NCBI RefSeq assembly: GCF_001446935.1 | Contig: NZ_LKKK01000001.1 | Span: forward strand, 1,169,364 to 1,233,363 | Origin: Pseudomonas sp. TTU2014-080ASC | GTDB lineage: Bacteria; Pseudomonadota; Gammaproteobacteria; Pseudomonadales; Pseudomonadaceae | Reading direction: 5' to 3' | DNA length: 64,000 nt | In this document: piece by piece, positions 20,560-30,078 of the stretch | How positions within the stretch are numbered: position 1 is the stretch's first letter | Layout: each line of letters opens with the position of its first letter | Notes under the pieces: generated by a model | What the model saw: only the letters and a program-made list of their open reading frames with translations | Database searches by the model: none | Told to the model about the DNA's origin: nothing | Program-made: the position numbers and the translations under genes

Positions 20560-22227
20560 TTACTGCGCCAGTTTCTTGTAGCGCACGCGGTGCGGCTGAG
20601 CAGCTGCATCGCCGAGGCGTTTCTTACGATCGGCTTCGTATTCGGTGTAGTTGCCTTCGAAGAACTCAATGTGCGAATCGTCTTCGTAAGCCAGGATGTG
20701 AGTCGCTACGCGGTCCAGGAACCAGCGGTCGTGCGAGATCACAATTGCAGCGCCGGGGAAGTCCAGCAGGGCTTCTTCCAGCGAACGCAGGGTTTCAACG
20801 TCAAGGTCGTTAGACGGTTCGTCGAGCAGCAGGACGTTAGCGCCCTCTTTCAGGGTCAGAGCCAGGTGCAAACGGCCACGCTCACCACCAGAAAGGTCTT
20901 TGACGAACTTTTGCTGATCGCCACCTTTAAAGTTGAAACGCCCCACATAACCACGGGACGGCACTTCATAGTTACCGATGCGGATCATGTCCAGACCATC
21001 GGAAACCGCTTCCCAGACAGTCTTGCTGCCATCAAGGTCGTCACGGCTCTGGTCTACACAAGCCAGCTGCACGGTTTCACCGATTTCTATGCTGCCCGAA
21101 TCCGGCTGCTCTTTGCCCATGATCATACGGAACAAGGTCGACTTACCGGCACCGTTACCACCGATCACACCAACGATGGCACCTTTCGGGATGCTGAACG
21201 ACAGGTTGTCGATCAACACACGGTCACCATAACCTTTGCTGACGTTGACGAAGTCGATGACCTTGTCACCCAGACGCGGGCCAGCCGGGATGTAAATCTC
21301 GTTGGTCTCAGCGCGTTTCTGGAATTCCTGCGACTGCATTTCTTCAAAACGCTGCAGACGAGCCTTGGATTTGGACTGGCGGGCTTTAGCGCCTTTGCGC
21401 ACCCACTCCAGCTCTTCCTTCATAGCTTTTTCATGAGCCGACTGCTGCTTGGACTCCTGAGCCAGACGCTCGGATTTGGCTTCCAGCCAGCCAGAGTAGT
21501 TGCCCTCGTACGGAATACCCGCACCGCGGTCGAGTTCGAGAATCCAGCCAGCTACGTTGTCCAGGAAGTAACGGTCGTGGGTAATCGCCACAACGGTGCC
21601 CGGGAAGTTGTGCAGGAACTGCTCCAGCCAGGCGACCGAGTCGGCATCCAGGTGGTTGGTCGGTTCGTCGAGCAGCAGCATGTCCGGCGAGGACAGCAGC
21701 AGGCGGCACAGTGCAACACGGCGCTTTTCACCACCGGACAGGTGCTCGACCTTGGCATCCCATGGCGGCAGGCGCAGGGCATCGGCTGCGACTTCCAGCT
21801 GGCGCTCAAGGTTGTGGCCATCGCTGGCCTGAATGATCGCTTCCAGCTTGGCCTGTTCGGCCGCCAGTGCGTCGAAGTCGGCATCCGGCTCGGCGTAGGC
21901 TGCGTAAACCTCATCCAGGCGGGCTTGTGCCTGCTTGATGGTGTCGACCGCCTCCTCTACGACTTCGCGCACGGTTTTGCTCGGGTCAAGCTGCGGCTCC
22001 TGAGGCAGGTAGCCGACATTAATACCGGGCATAGCGCGGGCTTCGCCGTCGAACTCTGTATCAACGCCCGCCATGATGCGCAGCAGGGTCGACTTACCGG
22101 CACCGTTAAGGCCGAGCACACCGATCTTCGCACCCGGGAAGAAAGACAGGGAGATGTTCTTGAGGATTTCACGCTTCGGCGGAACAACTTTGCTCAGCCG
22201 ATGCATGGTGTAAACGTATTGGGCCAT
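20560..22227 (-). CDS. ettA: Energy-dependent translational throttle protein EttA (ABC-F)
   Basis: EttA binds the ribosomal E site and gates entry into elongation according to ATP/ADP. The start [15 protein letters not shown] at 22227 gives 555 residues, the usual length; a longer in-frame start lacks support. Two ABC domains are present: Walker [10 protein letters not shown] and GGNGAGKST, signatures LSGGEKRR and LSGGERGR, with the arm and P-site linker region ([19 protein letters not shown]) between them. There are no membrane segments, as expected for ABC-F. Its terminator follows. Confidence 0.97.
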   Translation of the reverse strand: MAQYVYTMHRLSKVVPPKREILKNISLSFFPGAKIGVLGLNGAGKSTLLRIMAGVDTEFDGEARAMPGINVGYLPQEPQLDPSKTVREVVEEAVDTIKQAQARLDEVYAAYAEPDADFDALAAEQAKLEAIIQASDGHNLERQLEVAADALRLPPWDAKVEHLSGGEKRRVALCRLLLSSPDMLLLDEPTNHLDADSVAWLEQFLHNFPGTVVAITHDRYFLDNVAGWILELDRGAGIPYEGNYSGWLEAKSERLAQESKQQSAHEKAMKEELEWVRKGAKARQSKSKARLQRFEEMQSQEFQKRAETNEIYIPAGPRLGDKVIDFVNVSKGYGDRVLIDNLSFSIPKGAIVGVIGGNGAGKSTLFRMIMGKEQPDSGSIEIGETVQLACVDQSRDDLDGSKTVWEAVSDGLDMIRIGNYEVPSRGYVGRFNFKGGDQQKFVKDLSGGERGRLHLALTLKEGANVLLLDEPSNDLDVETLRSLEEALLDFPGAAIVISHDRWFLDRVATHILAYEDDSHIEFFEGNYTEYEADRKKRLGDAAAQPHRVRYKKLAQ

Positions 22228-22504
22228 GAATAACCTGGGTTCTGGAATCAAACGAAGTAAACCGCCTGCTGGCTATACAAGGCATGCCAGACGACGGCGG
22301 ACCGTCAGATAATGTCAACGACAGCCTGGATTTCAGGCGCTAGTCATTAATCAAGAGGACAAAGCTACCCGAATGAGCATGACAGGGCAAACCAGCCCGA
22401 GTAAGGCACATTGATATTGCAGTGGAATTTCATCGCCTGTTCTTGCATGCTCGCGTTTTTTACATCTCGACCCAACAGTCGACTGAACAGCCCAGGACGC
22501 AGTT

Positions 22505-25500
22505 TTGTCTAAGGTCACTTCATCCGCCGCCCCCAGAAGCGCTCTAACGCCTGCCTCGGAAGTCCTGCGCAGCCCGATCCGCATCTTGCTGGTCATACTT
22601 GTGCTGTGCCTGATCGGCTTGGTGATCTGGTACCTGAATGATTCGCTGCGCCAGCAGGTCAACAGCCAGCGCCAGCAGAGCTTGCTGTACACCGCACAGC
22701 TGGCCGATCACCTCAGCCTGAACATGCGCCTGAAAGCCGGGGTCGCCGGTGCTCTGATGCATCACCATGCACAGCCACCAAGCAGTTCCACAGAGATGGA
22801 GGAGCTGCTGCACAATCTCAGACACGCCCTCCCGAACCTGCTCGGTGTTGCCTGGGTCAGTGCAGATGGCAGCGTGATCCACGACACCCTGAATCAGGAC
22901 ATGGACCCGGTGCAGCTTCAAGAGCGACTCGCCCGCAGCCACTCCGAGTCCTTTTTCTATTCATTCAGTACTCTGCCCAATGGCCACATCTGCCTGTTTT
23001 TGCGTCAGTCCCAGGCACCTGAGAGCGGCTATTGGATACTACGTTTGGACACCGACTTGCTGAGCGAATGGCTCAAGGAGCGTCAGTCCAGCTCACACGG
23101 CTGGCTGCTGGAAGATGCCGACAGTCAGCGAGTAATCGCCAGTGATCAATTTGACTTCACCGACAACAGCCTCTTGCAGCCATCAGTAACCGCACAGAAC
23201 AGCGCACAAAGCAGCGGGCTGACAGTTCTGCCCGGCAGCAACTGGCAATTACACACACTGTTTAATTATGCCGCTGTCCATTCCAAACTCATGCGCGAGC
23301 AGGCTGGCAAGCTCCTACTGCTCCTGGTCTGTTCCGGATTGACCCTGGTTGCCCTGTACCGTTTGCTGCACGAACAACGCTCACTGCTGGCCCTGAACAG
23401 CGCCTCGCGGCGTTATATGCTGCAAGCGGGCAGCGTGCTGGGGGCGATTGAAGAGCGCGTGCTGGTGACCGATTTAAACGGTCAACTGCAATACCTGAAT
23501 CCCCAGGCCGAAGAGATGTTTGGCCTGAGCAACCGCGATGCTTCCGGCTGGGACCTCCTAAAGCTCATGCCGCGCTTGGATCCACTGCTGCTGCATAGCA
23601 GCGGTGCGCACGGCACCAGCGACTCGGATCTGGTCGAGATCCGCCAAAATGGCAACATCCACCTGTACGACATCACTCGCAGCGACCTCACTGAACACAA
23701 TAAACAGATCGGTTTTGTCTGGGTGCTGCGGGACGTTACCGAAGAACAGCGTGCCTCGCAGGTTCTGCAAGAAACCCGGCGTCGCTATCAGGATATTTTC
23801 GACGGCACCGGCACCGCCCTCTGCGTCCTAGACCTGACCGGCCTGCAGCGCTGCCTGCAGCAGCACGACATCTGCAACGATGAGCAGTTGCGCAACTGGC
23901 TGGATGCCGACCCACGGCATCACGACGAAATCAGCTGCCATCTACAGCTCACCGAAAGCAACGACGTGGCCCTCAACCTGTTCGGTGTCGACTCCAACCA
24001 GAGCGTCTGGCAGCACCTGTTCAATAATGGACTGATCCGCCCCAACGGCTTGCGCATGCAGCTGCTCCTCACGCTGATCAACGGCGGCGGCGTGATCGAA
24101 ATGGAAAAGCGCATCACCACCCAGCATGGCCAGCTCCGCCACCTGTGGATACTGCTGCGCCTGCCTGAGGCGGTTGATGAGCTCAAGGCGATTACCCTGA
24201 GCATCAGCGACATCACCAACCGCAAACTCATCGAAAACTCGCTGATAGAACGTGAGCGTTTTTGGTCCGATGTGGTCAACGCAGTGCCGGACACCATTTA
24301 TGTCAACGACCTCAGTGAACGTCGGGAGCTGTACAGTAACAACCATTTAGGGCCTCAACTGGGCTACAACCAGGCTGAAATTGAACAACTGGGTGAAAGT
24401 TTCTGGGAAAAAATTCTTCACCCGGATGACAGTGAGCTGTACCAGCGCACCCTCAACGCTCTCCATGTCATCGGCGACGGCGTTCTGATGCAGTACGAAC
24501 TGCGCTGGCGTCACCGTGACGGCAGCTGGCGTTGGTTTGAGATTCGTGAACAAGCCCTGGCCCGCGACAGCCAAGGGCGTGTCAGCCGCATGATGGGCGT
24601 GGCAAAAGACATCACCGAAGAAATCGCCCGCCGCGAATCCCTGCAGGCCAGTGAACAGCGCTATCGCTTGCTGGCGGAAAGCATCACTGACGTAATCATC
24701 AGTACCGACGCCCTGCTCAACGTCAACTACGTCAGCCCATCAGTGGAAACGGTGCTGGGGTATGAAAGTGACTGGGTGCGCCAACATGGCCTATTTAGCC
24801 TGGCCGCCAATACCAAACAGATCATTGGCGCAGCCACCCTGCTGAAGCGTGTCAGCTCAGCACTGGGTGATCCGCTGCGGATGAATGAACTGCGCCAACA
24901 GTTCATACCTCAGGTGTTTGTCTTCGACTGCTTGCACGCCGACGGCCACACCTTACCGATAGAGCTGCGCCTGCTGCCCATGTGGGATGACAACGGACGC
25001 TTTGAAGGCCTGCTCGGCATTGCCCGCGACATCAGCCTGCAACGACGCGCCGAGAAAGACTTACGAATGGCGGCAACCGTCTTCGAACACTCCACAGCAG
25101 CGATTATGGTGACCGACCCGGTCGGCTATATCGTACAGATTAACAACGCCTTTACCCGTGTCACCGGCTATACCTCGAAGCAGATCATCGACCAGCTGCC
25201 GAACATGCTTACCGTCGATAATCCACAACAAAGCCAGCTCAAGTACATCACCAACCAGCTCCGTCAGATGGGCAGCTGGGAAGGGGAATTGCTGCTCAAA
25301 CGACGCAATGACGAAACCTTCCCGGCCTGGGTTGGGATTACTGCGATCCGGGATGACGAAGGCGACCTGATCAGCTATGTCGGCTTCTTCAGTGATATCA
25401 GTGAGCGCAAGGCTAACGAGCAGCGTATTCACCGCCTGGCCTATTACGACCCGCTGACCCAACTGCCCAACCGCACTCTGTTCCAGGACCGCTTGCACAC

Positions 25501-26749
25501 CGTTCTGCAGCAGGCTGAACGCAACCGCGAATGGGTCGCGCTGATGTTCCTTGATCTGGACCGTTTCAAACCGATCAATGACAGCCTCGGCCACGCAGCA
25601 GGTGACCGCATGCTCAAAGAGGTGGCGCAACGGCTGAGCCTCTGCGTAGACGGCCAGGATACCCTGGCACGTATGGGAGGTGACGAGTTCACCCTGCTGC
25701 TGTACTCCCAGAACCAGCGTGAAACAGCTTTGACCCGGGCCATTCATGTGGGTGAGCAGATTCTCGCGCGCCTGGCCCAACCCTTTGTCCTCGAAGGTCG
25801 TGAGTTCTTCGTCAGCGCCAGCATCGGTATCGCCCTGAGCCCGCAGGATGGCAACGAACTCAGCCAGCTGATGAAAAACGCCGACACCGCCATGTACCAC
25901 GCCAAAGAGCGCGGCAAGAACAACTTCCAGTTCTACCAGGCCGAGATGAACGCCAGCGCCTTGCAGCGCATTGAGCTGGAGAGTGACCTGCGCCATGCCC
26001 TGGCCCAGGATGAATTCCAACTGGTCTACCAGCCGCAGTTCTCCAGCGATGGCAAGCGTCTGACCGGCGTTGAAGCACTACTGCGCTGGGAACACCCGCA
26101 ACGCGGTAACGTCTCGCCAGCCAGCTTTATTCCGGTGCTTGAAGAGATCGGCCTGGTGGTGCAAGTCGGCGACTGGGTCCTGCAGCGCGCCTGTCGCCAA
26201 CTGGCGCTCTGGCACGAGAAGGGCGTGGACGTGCCGAAGATTTCGGTCAACATCTCGCCGCGCCAGTTCAGCGAAGGCGACCTGCACCTGCGTATCGCCG
26301 AAGCACTCAGGCAAAGCGGCATTCCGGCCGGCAAGCTTGAGCTGGAAATTACCGAAAGCATCCTGATGGAAGACGTGGCCGCCGCTATGCACACCCTGAC
26401 CGAGCTGAAAGAACTGGGTGTTTACATTGCCATTGATGACTTCGGCACCGGTTACTCATCGCTGAACTACCTCAAACAGTTCCCGCTGGACGTGCTGAAA
26501 ATCGACCGTAGCTTTGTGGACAACGTGCCCCATGGCGAGAAGGACGCGCAAATTGCCCGGGCGATTATCGCCATGGCCCACAGTCTGGACCTGACGGTAA
26601 TTGCTGAAGGTGTTGAGAATCAGGAGCAGCTCGACTTCTTGCGCACCCACAACTGCGACGAGGTTCAGGGCTTCCTGCTGGGCCGTCCGATGCCCGCCCG
26701 CCAATTCACCCCGCTATTTTCCAACCGCGCCCTGTTCATGCTGAGCTGA
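22505..26749 (+). CDS. morA: MorA-type membrane sensor with PAS, GGDEF and EAL domains
   Basis: A 1414-residue c-di-GMP-metabolising regulator; its size, domains and place before glyA match MorA of P. aeruginosa, which controls motility and biofilm. The start is TTG with AGGA 7 nt upstream. Order: membrane helix (about 24-46), periplasmic sensor region, second helix (about 268-288), five PAS-like blocks between about 300 and 970 (for example ERVLVTDLNGQLQYLN, VVNAVPDTIYVND, ITDVIISTD, AAIMVTDPVGYIVQINNAF), GGDEF at 1058-1062 and EAL at 1190-1192. Both catalytic signatures are intact (RMGGDEF; EALLRWEHP; DDFGTGYSS), so it may be bifunctional. The allosteric I-site RxxD before GGDEF reads DGQD, so product inhibition is probably lost. 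Confidence 0.95.
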   Translation: MSKVTSSAAPRSALTPASEVLRSPIRILLVILVLCLIGLVIWYLNDSLRQQVNSQRQQSLLYTAQLADHLSLNMRLKAGVAGALMHHHAQPPSSSTEMEELLHNLRHALPNLLGVAWVSADGSVIHDTLNQDMDPVQLQERLARSHSESFFYSFSTLPNGHICLFLRQSQAPESGYWILRLDTDLLSEWLKERQSSSHGWLLEDADSQRVIASDQFDFTDNSLLQPSVTAQNSAQSSGLTVLPGSNWQLHTLFNYAAVHSKLMREQAGKLLLLLVCSGLTLVALYRLLHEQRSLLALNSASRRYMLQAGSVLGAIEERVLVTDLNGQLQYLNPQAEEMFGLSNRDASGWDLLKLMPRLDPLLLHSSGAHGTSDSDLVEIRQNGNIHLYDITRSDLTEHNKQIGFVWVLRDVTEEQRASQVLQETRRRYQDIFDGTGTALCVLDLTGLQRCLQQHDICNDEQLRNWLDADPRHHDEISCHLQLTESNDVALNLFGVDSNQSVWQHLFNNGLIRPNGLRMQLLLTLINGGGVIEMEKRITTQHGQLRHLWILLRLPEAVDELKAITLSISDITNRKLIENSLIERERFWSDVVNAVPDTIYVNDLSERRELYSNNHLGPQLGYNQAEIEQLGESFWEKILHPDDSELYQRTLNALHVIGDGVLMQYELRWRHRDGSWRWFEIREQALARDSQGRVSRMMGVAKDITEEIARRESLQASEQRYRLLAESITDVIISTDALLNVNYVSPSVETVLGYESDWVRQHGLFSLAANTKQIIGAATLLKRVSSALGDPLRMNELRQQFIPQVFVFDCLHADGHTLPIELRLLPMWDDNGRFEGLLGIARDISLQRRAEKDLRMAATVFEHSTAAIMVTDPVGYIVQINNAFTRVTGYTSKQIIDQLPNMLTVDNPQQSQLKYITNQLRQMGSWEGELLLKRRNDETFPAWVGITAIRDDEGDLISYVGFFSDISERKANEQRIHRLAYYDPLTQLPNRTLFQDRLHTVLQQAERNREWVALMFLDLDRFKPINDSLGHAAGDRMLKEVAQRLSLCVDGQDTLARMGGDEFTLLLYSQNQRETALTRAIHVGEQILARLAQPFVLEGREFFVSASIGIALSPQDGNELSQLMKNADTAMYHAKERGKNNFQFYQAEMNASALQRIELESDLRHALAQDEFQLVYQPQFSSDGKRLTGVEALLRWEHPQRGNVSPASFIPVLEEIGLVVQVGDWVLQRACRQLALWHEKGVDVPKISVNISPRQFSEGDLHLRIAEALRQSGIPAGKLELEITESILMEDVAAAMHTLTELKELGVYIAIDDFGTGYSSLNYLKQFPLDVLKIDRSFVDNVPHGEKDAQIARAIIAMAHSLDLTVIAEGVENQEQLDFLRTHNCDEVQGFLLGRPMPARQFTPLFSNRALFMLS

Positions 26750-26818
26750 GCGACCAGCATGAACAGCGTTTGTCATACGGATGATCAGTCCTCATGTGCC
26801 GGATCGCCTCGGATAGGG

Positions 26819-26824
26819 TAGAAT
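26819..26824 (+). promoter_or_regulatory. Possible -10 element of glyA
   Basis: TAGAAT (5/6) lies 47 bp before the glyA ATG; the -35 position reads GTGCCG and is weak. Confidence 0.35.
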
Positions 26825-26870
26825 CCGCCCCCTCTTTCTACCGCCCAGCTGATTACCTCAGGGGATTGCC

Positions 26871-28124
26871 ATGTTCAGCCGTGATTTAACTCTTGCCCGT
26901 TTTGACGCCGAATTGTTTGCTGCGATGGAGCAAGAAGCCCAACGCCAGGAACATCACATCGAGCTGATCGCCTCGGAAAACTACACCAGCCCGGCCGTCA
27001 TGGAAGCTCAAGGCTCAGTTCTGACCAACAAGTACGCCGAAGGTTATCCGGGCAAGCGTTACTACGGTGGCTGTGAATACGTCGACATCGTTGAGCAGCT
27101 GGCCATTGACCGCGCCAAAGAACTGTTCGGTGCTGACTACGCCAACGTCCAGCCGCACTCCGGCAGCCAGGCTAACAGTGCCGTATACATGGCTCTGCTG
27201 GAAGCAGGCGACACCGTTCTGGGCATGAGCCTGGCTCACGGTGGTCACCTGACTCACGGTGCCAGCGTTAGCTTCTCCGGCAAGATCTACAACGCTGTTC
27301 AGTACGGCATCAACGACAACGGCCTGATCGACTATGACGAAGTCGAGCGCCTGGCTGTTGAGCACAAGCCGAAAATGATCATCGCTGGTTTCAGCGCCTA
27401 CTCTCAGGTTCTGGACTTCCCGCGCTTCCGCGCCATCGCTGACAAAGTAGGTGCTTACCTGTTCGTCGACATGGCCCACGTTGCCGGTCTGGTTGCTGCT
27501 GGCCTGTACCCGAACCCGGTTCCGTTTGCTGACGTTGTGACCACCACCACTCACAAAACCCTGCGCGGCCCGCGCGGTGGTCTGATCCTGGCCCGTGCTA
27601 ACGAAGCGCTGGAGAAGAAGCTGAACTCCGCCGTATTCCCAGGCGGCCAAGGCGGCCCGCTGGAGCACGTGATCGCGGCTAAAGCTGTGTGCTTCAAAGA
27701 AGCCCTGCAACCCGAGTTCAAGGAATACCAAGCTCAGGTCATCAAGAACGCCCAAACCATGGCCAGCGTTTTCATCGAAAACGGCTACGACGTGGTTTCC
27801 GGCGGTACTGAAAACCACCTGTTCCTGCTGTCCCTGATCAAACAGGACATCACCGGTAAAGACGCAGATGCAGCACTGGGCCGCGCCTTCATCACCGTGA
27901 ACAAGAACAGCGTACCGAACGACCCACGCTCCCCATTCGTTACCTCCGGCCTGCGCATCGGTACTCCGGCTGTGACCACTCGCGGCTTTAAAGAAGAAGA
28001 GTGCCGTCAGCTGGCTGGCTGGATCTGCGAGATCCTGGCTAACCTGGGTGACGAAGCCGTAGAGGCCCGCGTACGTGAGCAAGTTAAAGCGGTCTGCGCT
28101 AAGTTCCCGGTATACGGCAACTAA
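26871..28124 (+). CDS. glyA: Serine hydroxymethyltransferase
   Basis: GlyA interconverts serine and glycine with tetrahydrofolate, supplying one-carbon units. The 417 residues are full length with [40 protein letters not shown] and the PLP-lysine motif [14 protein letters not shown] (Lys near 228). AGGGGA precedes the ATG. It follows morA but has its own upstream region and a strong terminator. Codon use is strongly biased, as for a highly expressed gene. Pseudomonads often carry more than one glyA, so this may be one of several copies. Confidence 0.98.
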   Translation: MFSRDLTLARFDAELFAAMEQEAQRQEHHIELIASENYTSPAVMEAQGSVLTNKYAEGYPGKRYYGGCEYVDIVEQLAIDRAKELFGADYANVQPHSGSQANSAVYMALLEAGDTVLGMSLAHGGHLTHGASVSFSGKIYNAVQYGINDNGLIDYDEVERLAVEHKPKMIIAGFSAYSQVLDFPRFRAIADKVGAYLFVDMAHVAGLVAAGLYPNPVPFADVVTTTTHKTLRGPRGGLILARANEALEKKLNSAVFPGGQGGPLEHVIAAKAVCFKEALQPEFKEYQAQVIKNAQTMASVFIENGYDVVSGGTENHLFLLSLIKQDITGKDADAALGRAFITVNKNSVPNDPRSPFVTSGLRIGTPAVTTRGFKEEECRQLAGWICEILANLGDEAVEARVREQVKAVCAKFPVYGN

Positions 28125-28139
28125 GCGCTACCTGCTGAC

Positions 28140-28167
28140 AAAAAGCCCGGCTCATGCCGGGCTTTTT
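28140..28167 (+). terminator. Intrinsic terminator of glyA
   Basis: The 12-bp stem AAAAAGCCCGGC-TCAT-GCCGGGCTTTTT lies 15 bp after the stop. Confidence 0.92.
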
Positions 28168-28210
28168 GTTGATGCCAGCCACACTTTAGGCACCCGCCCG
28201 CCTAGCTTCA

Positions 28211-28239
28211 TTGACAGCCTTCAAATTTGGAACTTTAGT
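28211..28239 (+). promoter_or_regulatory. Sigma-70 promoter of the AprI-like gene
   Basis: A perfect TTGACA (28211-28216), a 17-bp spacer and TTTAGT (28234-28239, 4/6). AGGAGG follows at 28250-28255, 8 nt before the ATG. Confidence 0.6.
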
Positions 28240-28263
28240 CCACGTTTTTAGGAGGCCGTTATC

Positions 28264-28716
28264 ATGTATCACGCTCTTCGCACACTAACCGTTTCAACCC
28301 TGCTGGCCACATACGCCTTGAACAGCTCGGCTGGCGGTCCCGAATCCCGCTTTGCACTCAACGCAAAATCCAAAGATCAGGAGGCACAGCTAGCCCCCGC
28401 CCCGCAGTACGCCGAACGACTCAAAGGGGCATATGACTTGTGGCAAGACGGTGAAGGTGGACCTCTATGCAAAGTACGCCTTGGCGACACCCCTACAATA
28501 GGTGGGTTGAGCCTACAGGCGGACGAAGATTGCGCGAGCAAACTTAACTTAGCGGGAGATCCATATGCATGGTTCATCAACCCCAATGGGCAGCTGATTA
28601 TCATTGATGCCACGCGCCAAGCACTGTTGCGCATGAAGGTGCTTGAAGATGGCTCGTACAAAGATCCACGCGATGGCGATTACGTCAATGCCGTTTTACT
28701 GTCCCGCCCTCAATAG
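28264..28716 (+). CDS. Periplasmic AprI/Inh-type metalloprotease inhibitor-like protein
   Basis: A 150-residue protein with an N-terminal signal peptide (TVSTLLATYALNSSA). The body resembles AprI/Inh inhibitors of serralysin metalloproteases: LKGAYDLWQDGEGGPLCKVRL, a pair of cysteines (Cys69, Cys90) placed like the AprI disulfide, and DPYAWFINPNGQLIII matching the 'RAW.....G' stretch of AprI. The family inhibits secreted RTX metalloproteases with an N-terminal trunk inserted in the active site. No serralysin gene or type I exporter is next to it, unlike the usual aprA-aprDEF-aprI cluster. It has its own promoter and strong ribosome binding site. Family call moderately sure; target unknown. 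Confidence 0.7.
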   Translation: MYHALRTLTVSTLLATYALNSSAGGPESRFALNAKSKDQEAQLAPAPQYAERLKGAYDLWQDGEGGPLCKVRLGDTPTIGGLSLQADEDCASKLNLAGDPYAWFINPNGQLIIIDATRQALLRMKVLEDGSYKDPRDGDYVNAVLLSRPQ

Positions 28717-28763
28717 AGCGGAACAAAGTATTGCGCCACTACACGGCCTCGCTGAGCGATGAA

Positions 28764-29732
28764 TCAGGCACCGAGCTGAGCAAAACCCTCGCGGATTTCG
28801 GCTTCCGGCAAGTTATCGCCAATAAACACGATCACTGATTGGCGTGTTTCACCCGCCTGCCAAGGCTCGGCGTAATCAAAGCCGTACAGCCGCAGCACCC
28901 CCTGAAACACCATGCGCCGCTCCTCTCCGGCAATCGCCAGCACGCCTTTATAGCGCAGTAATGAGTTGCCGTACTGCTCCAGTAGGTTTTCCATAAAGGC
29001 GCTGAGCTTATCGATATCCAGATCCTGATCGGCGCTGAGCACCAGTGTGCTGATGCGATCCGTGTTGTTCGCCGGGAGCAGTGGACGCAGCGTCATGACC
29101 GGGCCGAGGTCGTCATTCAGATTGAAGCCACGCACATCCAGCAGTTCGGACAGATCAATACGGCCATGCTCAACATGGCGCACCGGCGCACGTCGGTTAA
29201 TACGCTGCAGACGCTGAGTCAGTGCATCAACTTGCGCTTCGTGGGCCAGATCGGTCTTGCTGATCAAAATGCGGTCGGCAAACCCCACCTGCGCCTGAGC
29301 AATCGGCTCTTGCAGATGACGCTCGGCGTTGACCGCATCCACCAGAGTGATGATGCCGTCCAGCACATAGCGCTCGCACAGTTCTTCGTCCGCGAAGAAC
29401 GTTTGCGCAACAGGTGCTGGATCAGCCAGCCCGGTGCATTCGATCACCAGCCGGTCGAAGTCCAACTCGCCGCTATCGAGTTTATCCAACAGCAGGTACA
29501 GCGCTTTTTCCAGCTCGACATGGATGGAACAACAGACGCATCCGTTGGCCAACGTCATCACCTGCACTGGCTCACTGCCGAGCAACTGCGTATCAATCGG
29601 TGTGTCGCTGTATTCGTTCTCGATCACCGCCAGCTTCAGGCCATGCTCGGCTTGTAGCATGTGACGCAACAGGGTTGTTTTGCCTGCCCCAAGAAAACCA
29701 CTGAGCACCGTGACCGGAATCACCTTAGACAT
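28764..29732 (-). CDS. yjiA: YjiA-type COG0523 GTPase
   Basis: A 322-residue CobW/COG0523 GTPase. Walker A GFLGAGKTT is at the N-terminus, the metal-binding CxCC motif is in GCVCCS, the ENEYSDTPID segment is YjiA-like, and guanine specificity comes from SKTDLA. The C-terminal CobW_C domain ends the protein. COG0523 proteins act as metal chaperones or sensors. It lies downstream of cstA-ybdD on the same strand, the arrangement seen for E. coli yjiY(btsT)-yjiX-yjiA, suggesting a shared role. It is not a zinc-responsive zigA type by context: no Zur box was noticed. Confidence 0.92.
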   Translation of the reverse strand: MSKVIPVTVLSGFLGAGKTTLLRHMLQAEHGLKLAVIENEYSDTPIDTQLLGSEPVQVMTLANGCVCCSIHVELEKALYLLLDKLDSGELDFDRLVIECTGLADPAPVAQTFFADEELCERYVLDGIITLVDAVNAERHLQEPIAQAQVGFADRILISKTDLAHEAQVDALTQRLQRINRRAPVRHVEHGRIDLSELLDVRGFNLNDDLGPVMTLRPLLPANNTDRISTLVLSADQDLDIDKLSAFMENLLEQYGNSLLRYKGVLAIAGEERRMVFQGVLRLYGFDYAEPWQAGETRQSVIVFIGDNLPEAEIREGFAQLGA

Positions 29733-29752
29733 AACCGCAACCTCATAACGAA

Positions 29753-29777
29753 ATACGCCACGACAAGCGTGGCGTAT
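29753..29777. repeat. Perfect 10-bp hairpin between ybdD and yjiA
   Basis: Arms ATACGCCACG and CGTGGCGTAT have a 5-nt loop and no long U-tract. It could attenuate read-through from cstA-ybdD into yjiA or stabilise the upstream mRNA. Confidence 0.55.
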
Positions 29778-29825
29778 GGATTCTTATCAGCCGGATTGTA
29801 ACCGACTCAGCTGCAAGCAACTGTT

Positions 29826-30029
29826 TCAGCAGCAACGTACGGGGCGACCTTTACCGCCACCATAACGAGCATCCTGACGCTCACGAAAAAAGTCTTCGTA
29901 GCTCATTACAGGCTGATCCGGGTGTTTGTTTTTCATGTGTTCGACATAGGTGTCGTAATCCGGCATGCCGACCAACATACGCGCGGCTTGCCCCAGATAC
30001 TTACCCATACGACTCAAATCATTGAACAC
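29826..30029 (-). CDS. ybdD: YbdD/YjiX family small protein
   Basis: A 67-residue partner protein found next to CstA-type transporters. The family text is complete: [47 protein letters not shown] and the terminal Cys-Cys pair. In E. coli the CstA/YbdD pair is reported to be needed together for pyruvate uptake. It lies 49 bp after cstA in the same operon. Confidence 0.95.
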   Translation of the reverse strand: MFNDLSRMGKYLGQAARMLVGMPDYDTYVEHMKNKHPDQPVMSYEDFFRERQDARYGGGKGRPVRCC

Positions 30030-30078
30030 CAGTATTTACCTCATGAGTGCCGGGCCCTCAGGCCCGGCGGATCAGCTA

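Noticed and set aside
20533..22233. Long open frame opposite ettA (566 codons)
   Set aside because: Antisense shadow of an unmistakable ABC-F gene; no family features.
27015..28082. Open frame opposite glyA (355 codons)
   Set aside because: Antisense of a highly biased housekeeping gene; no domain.
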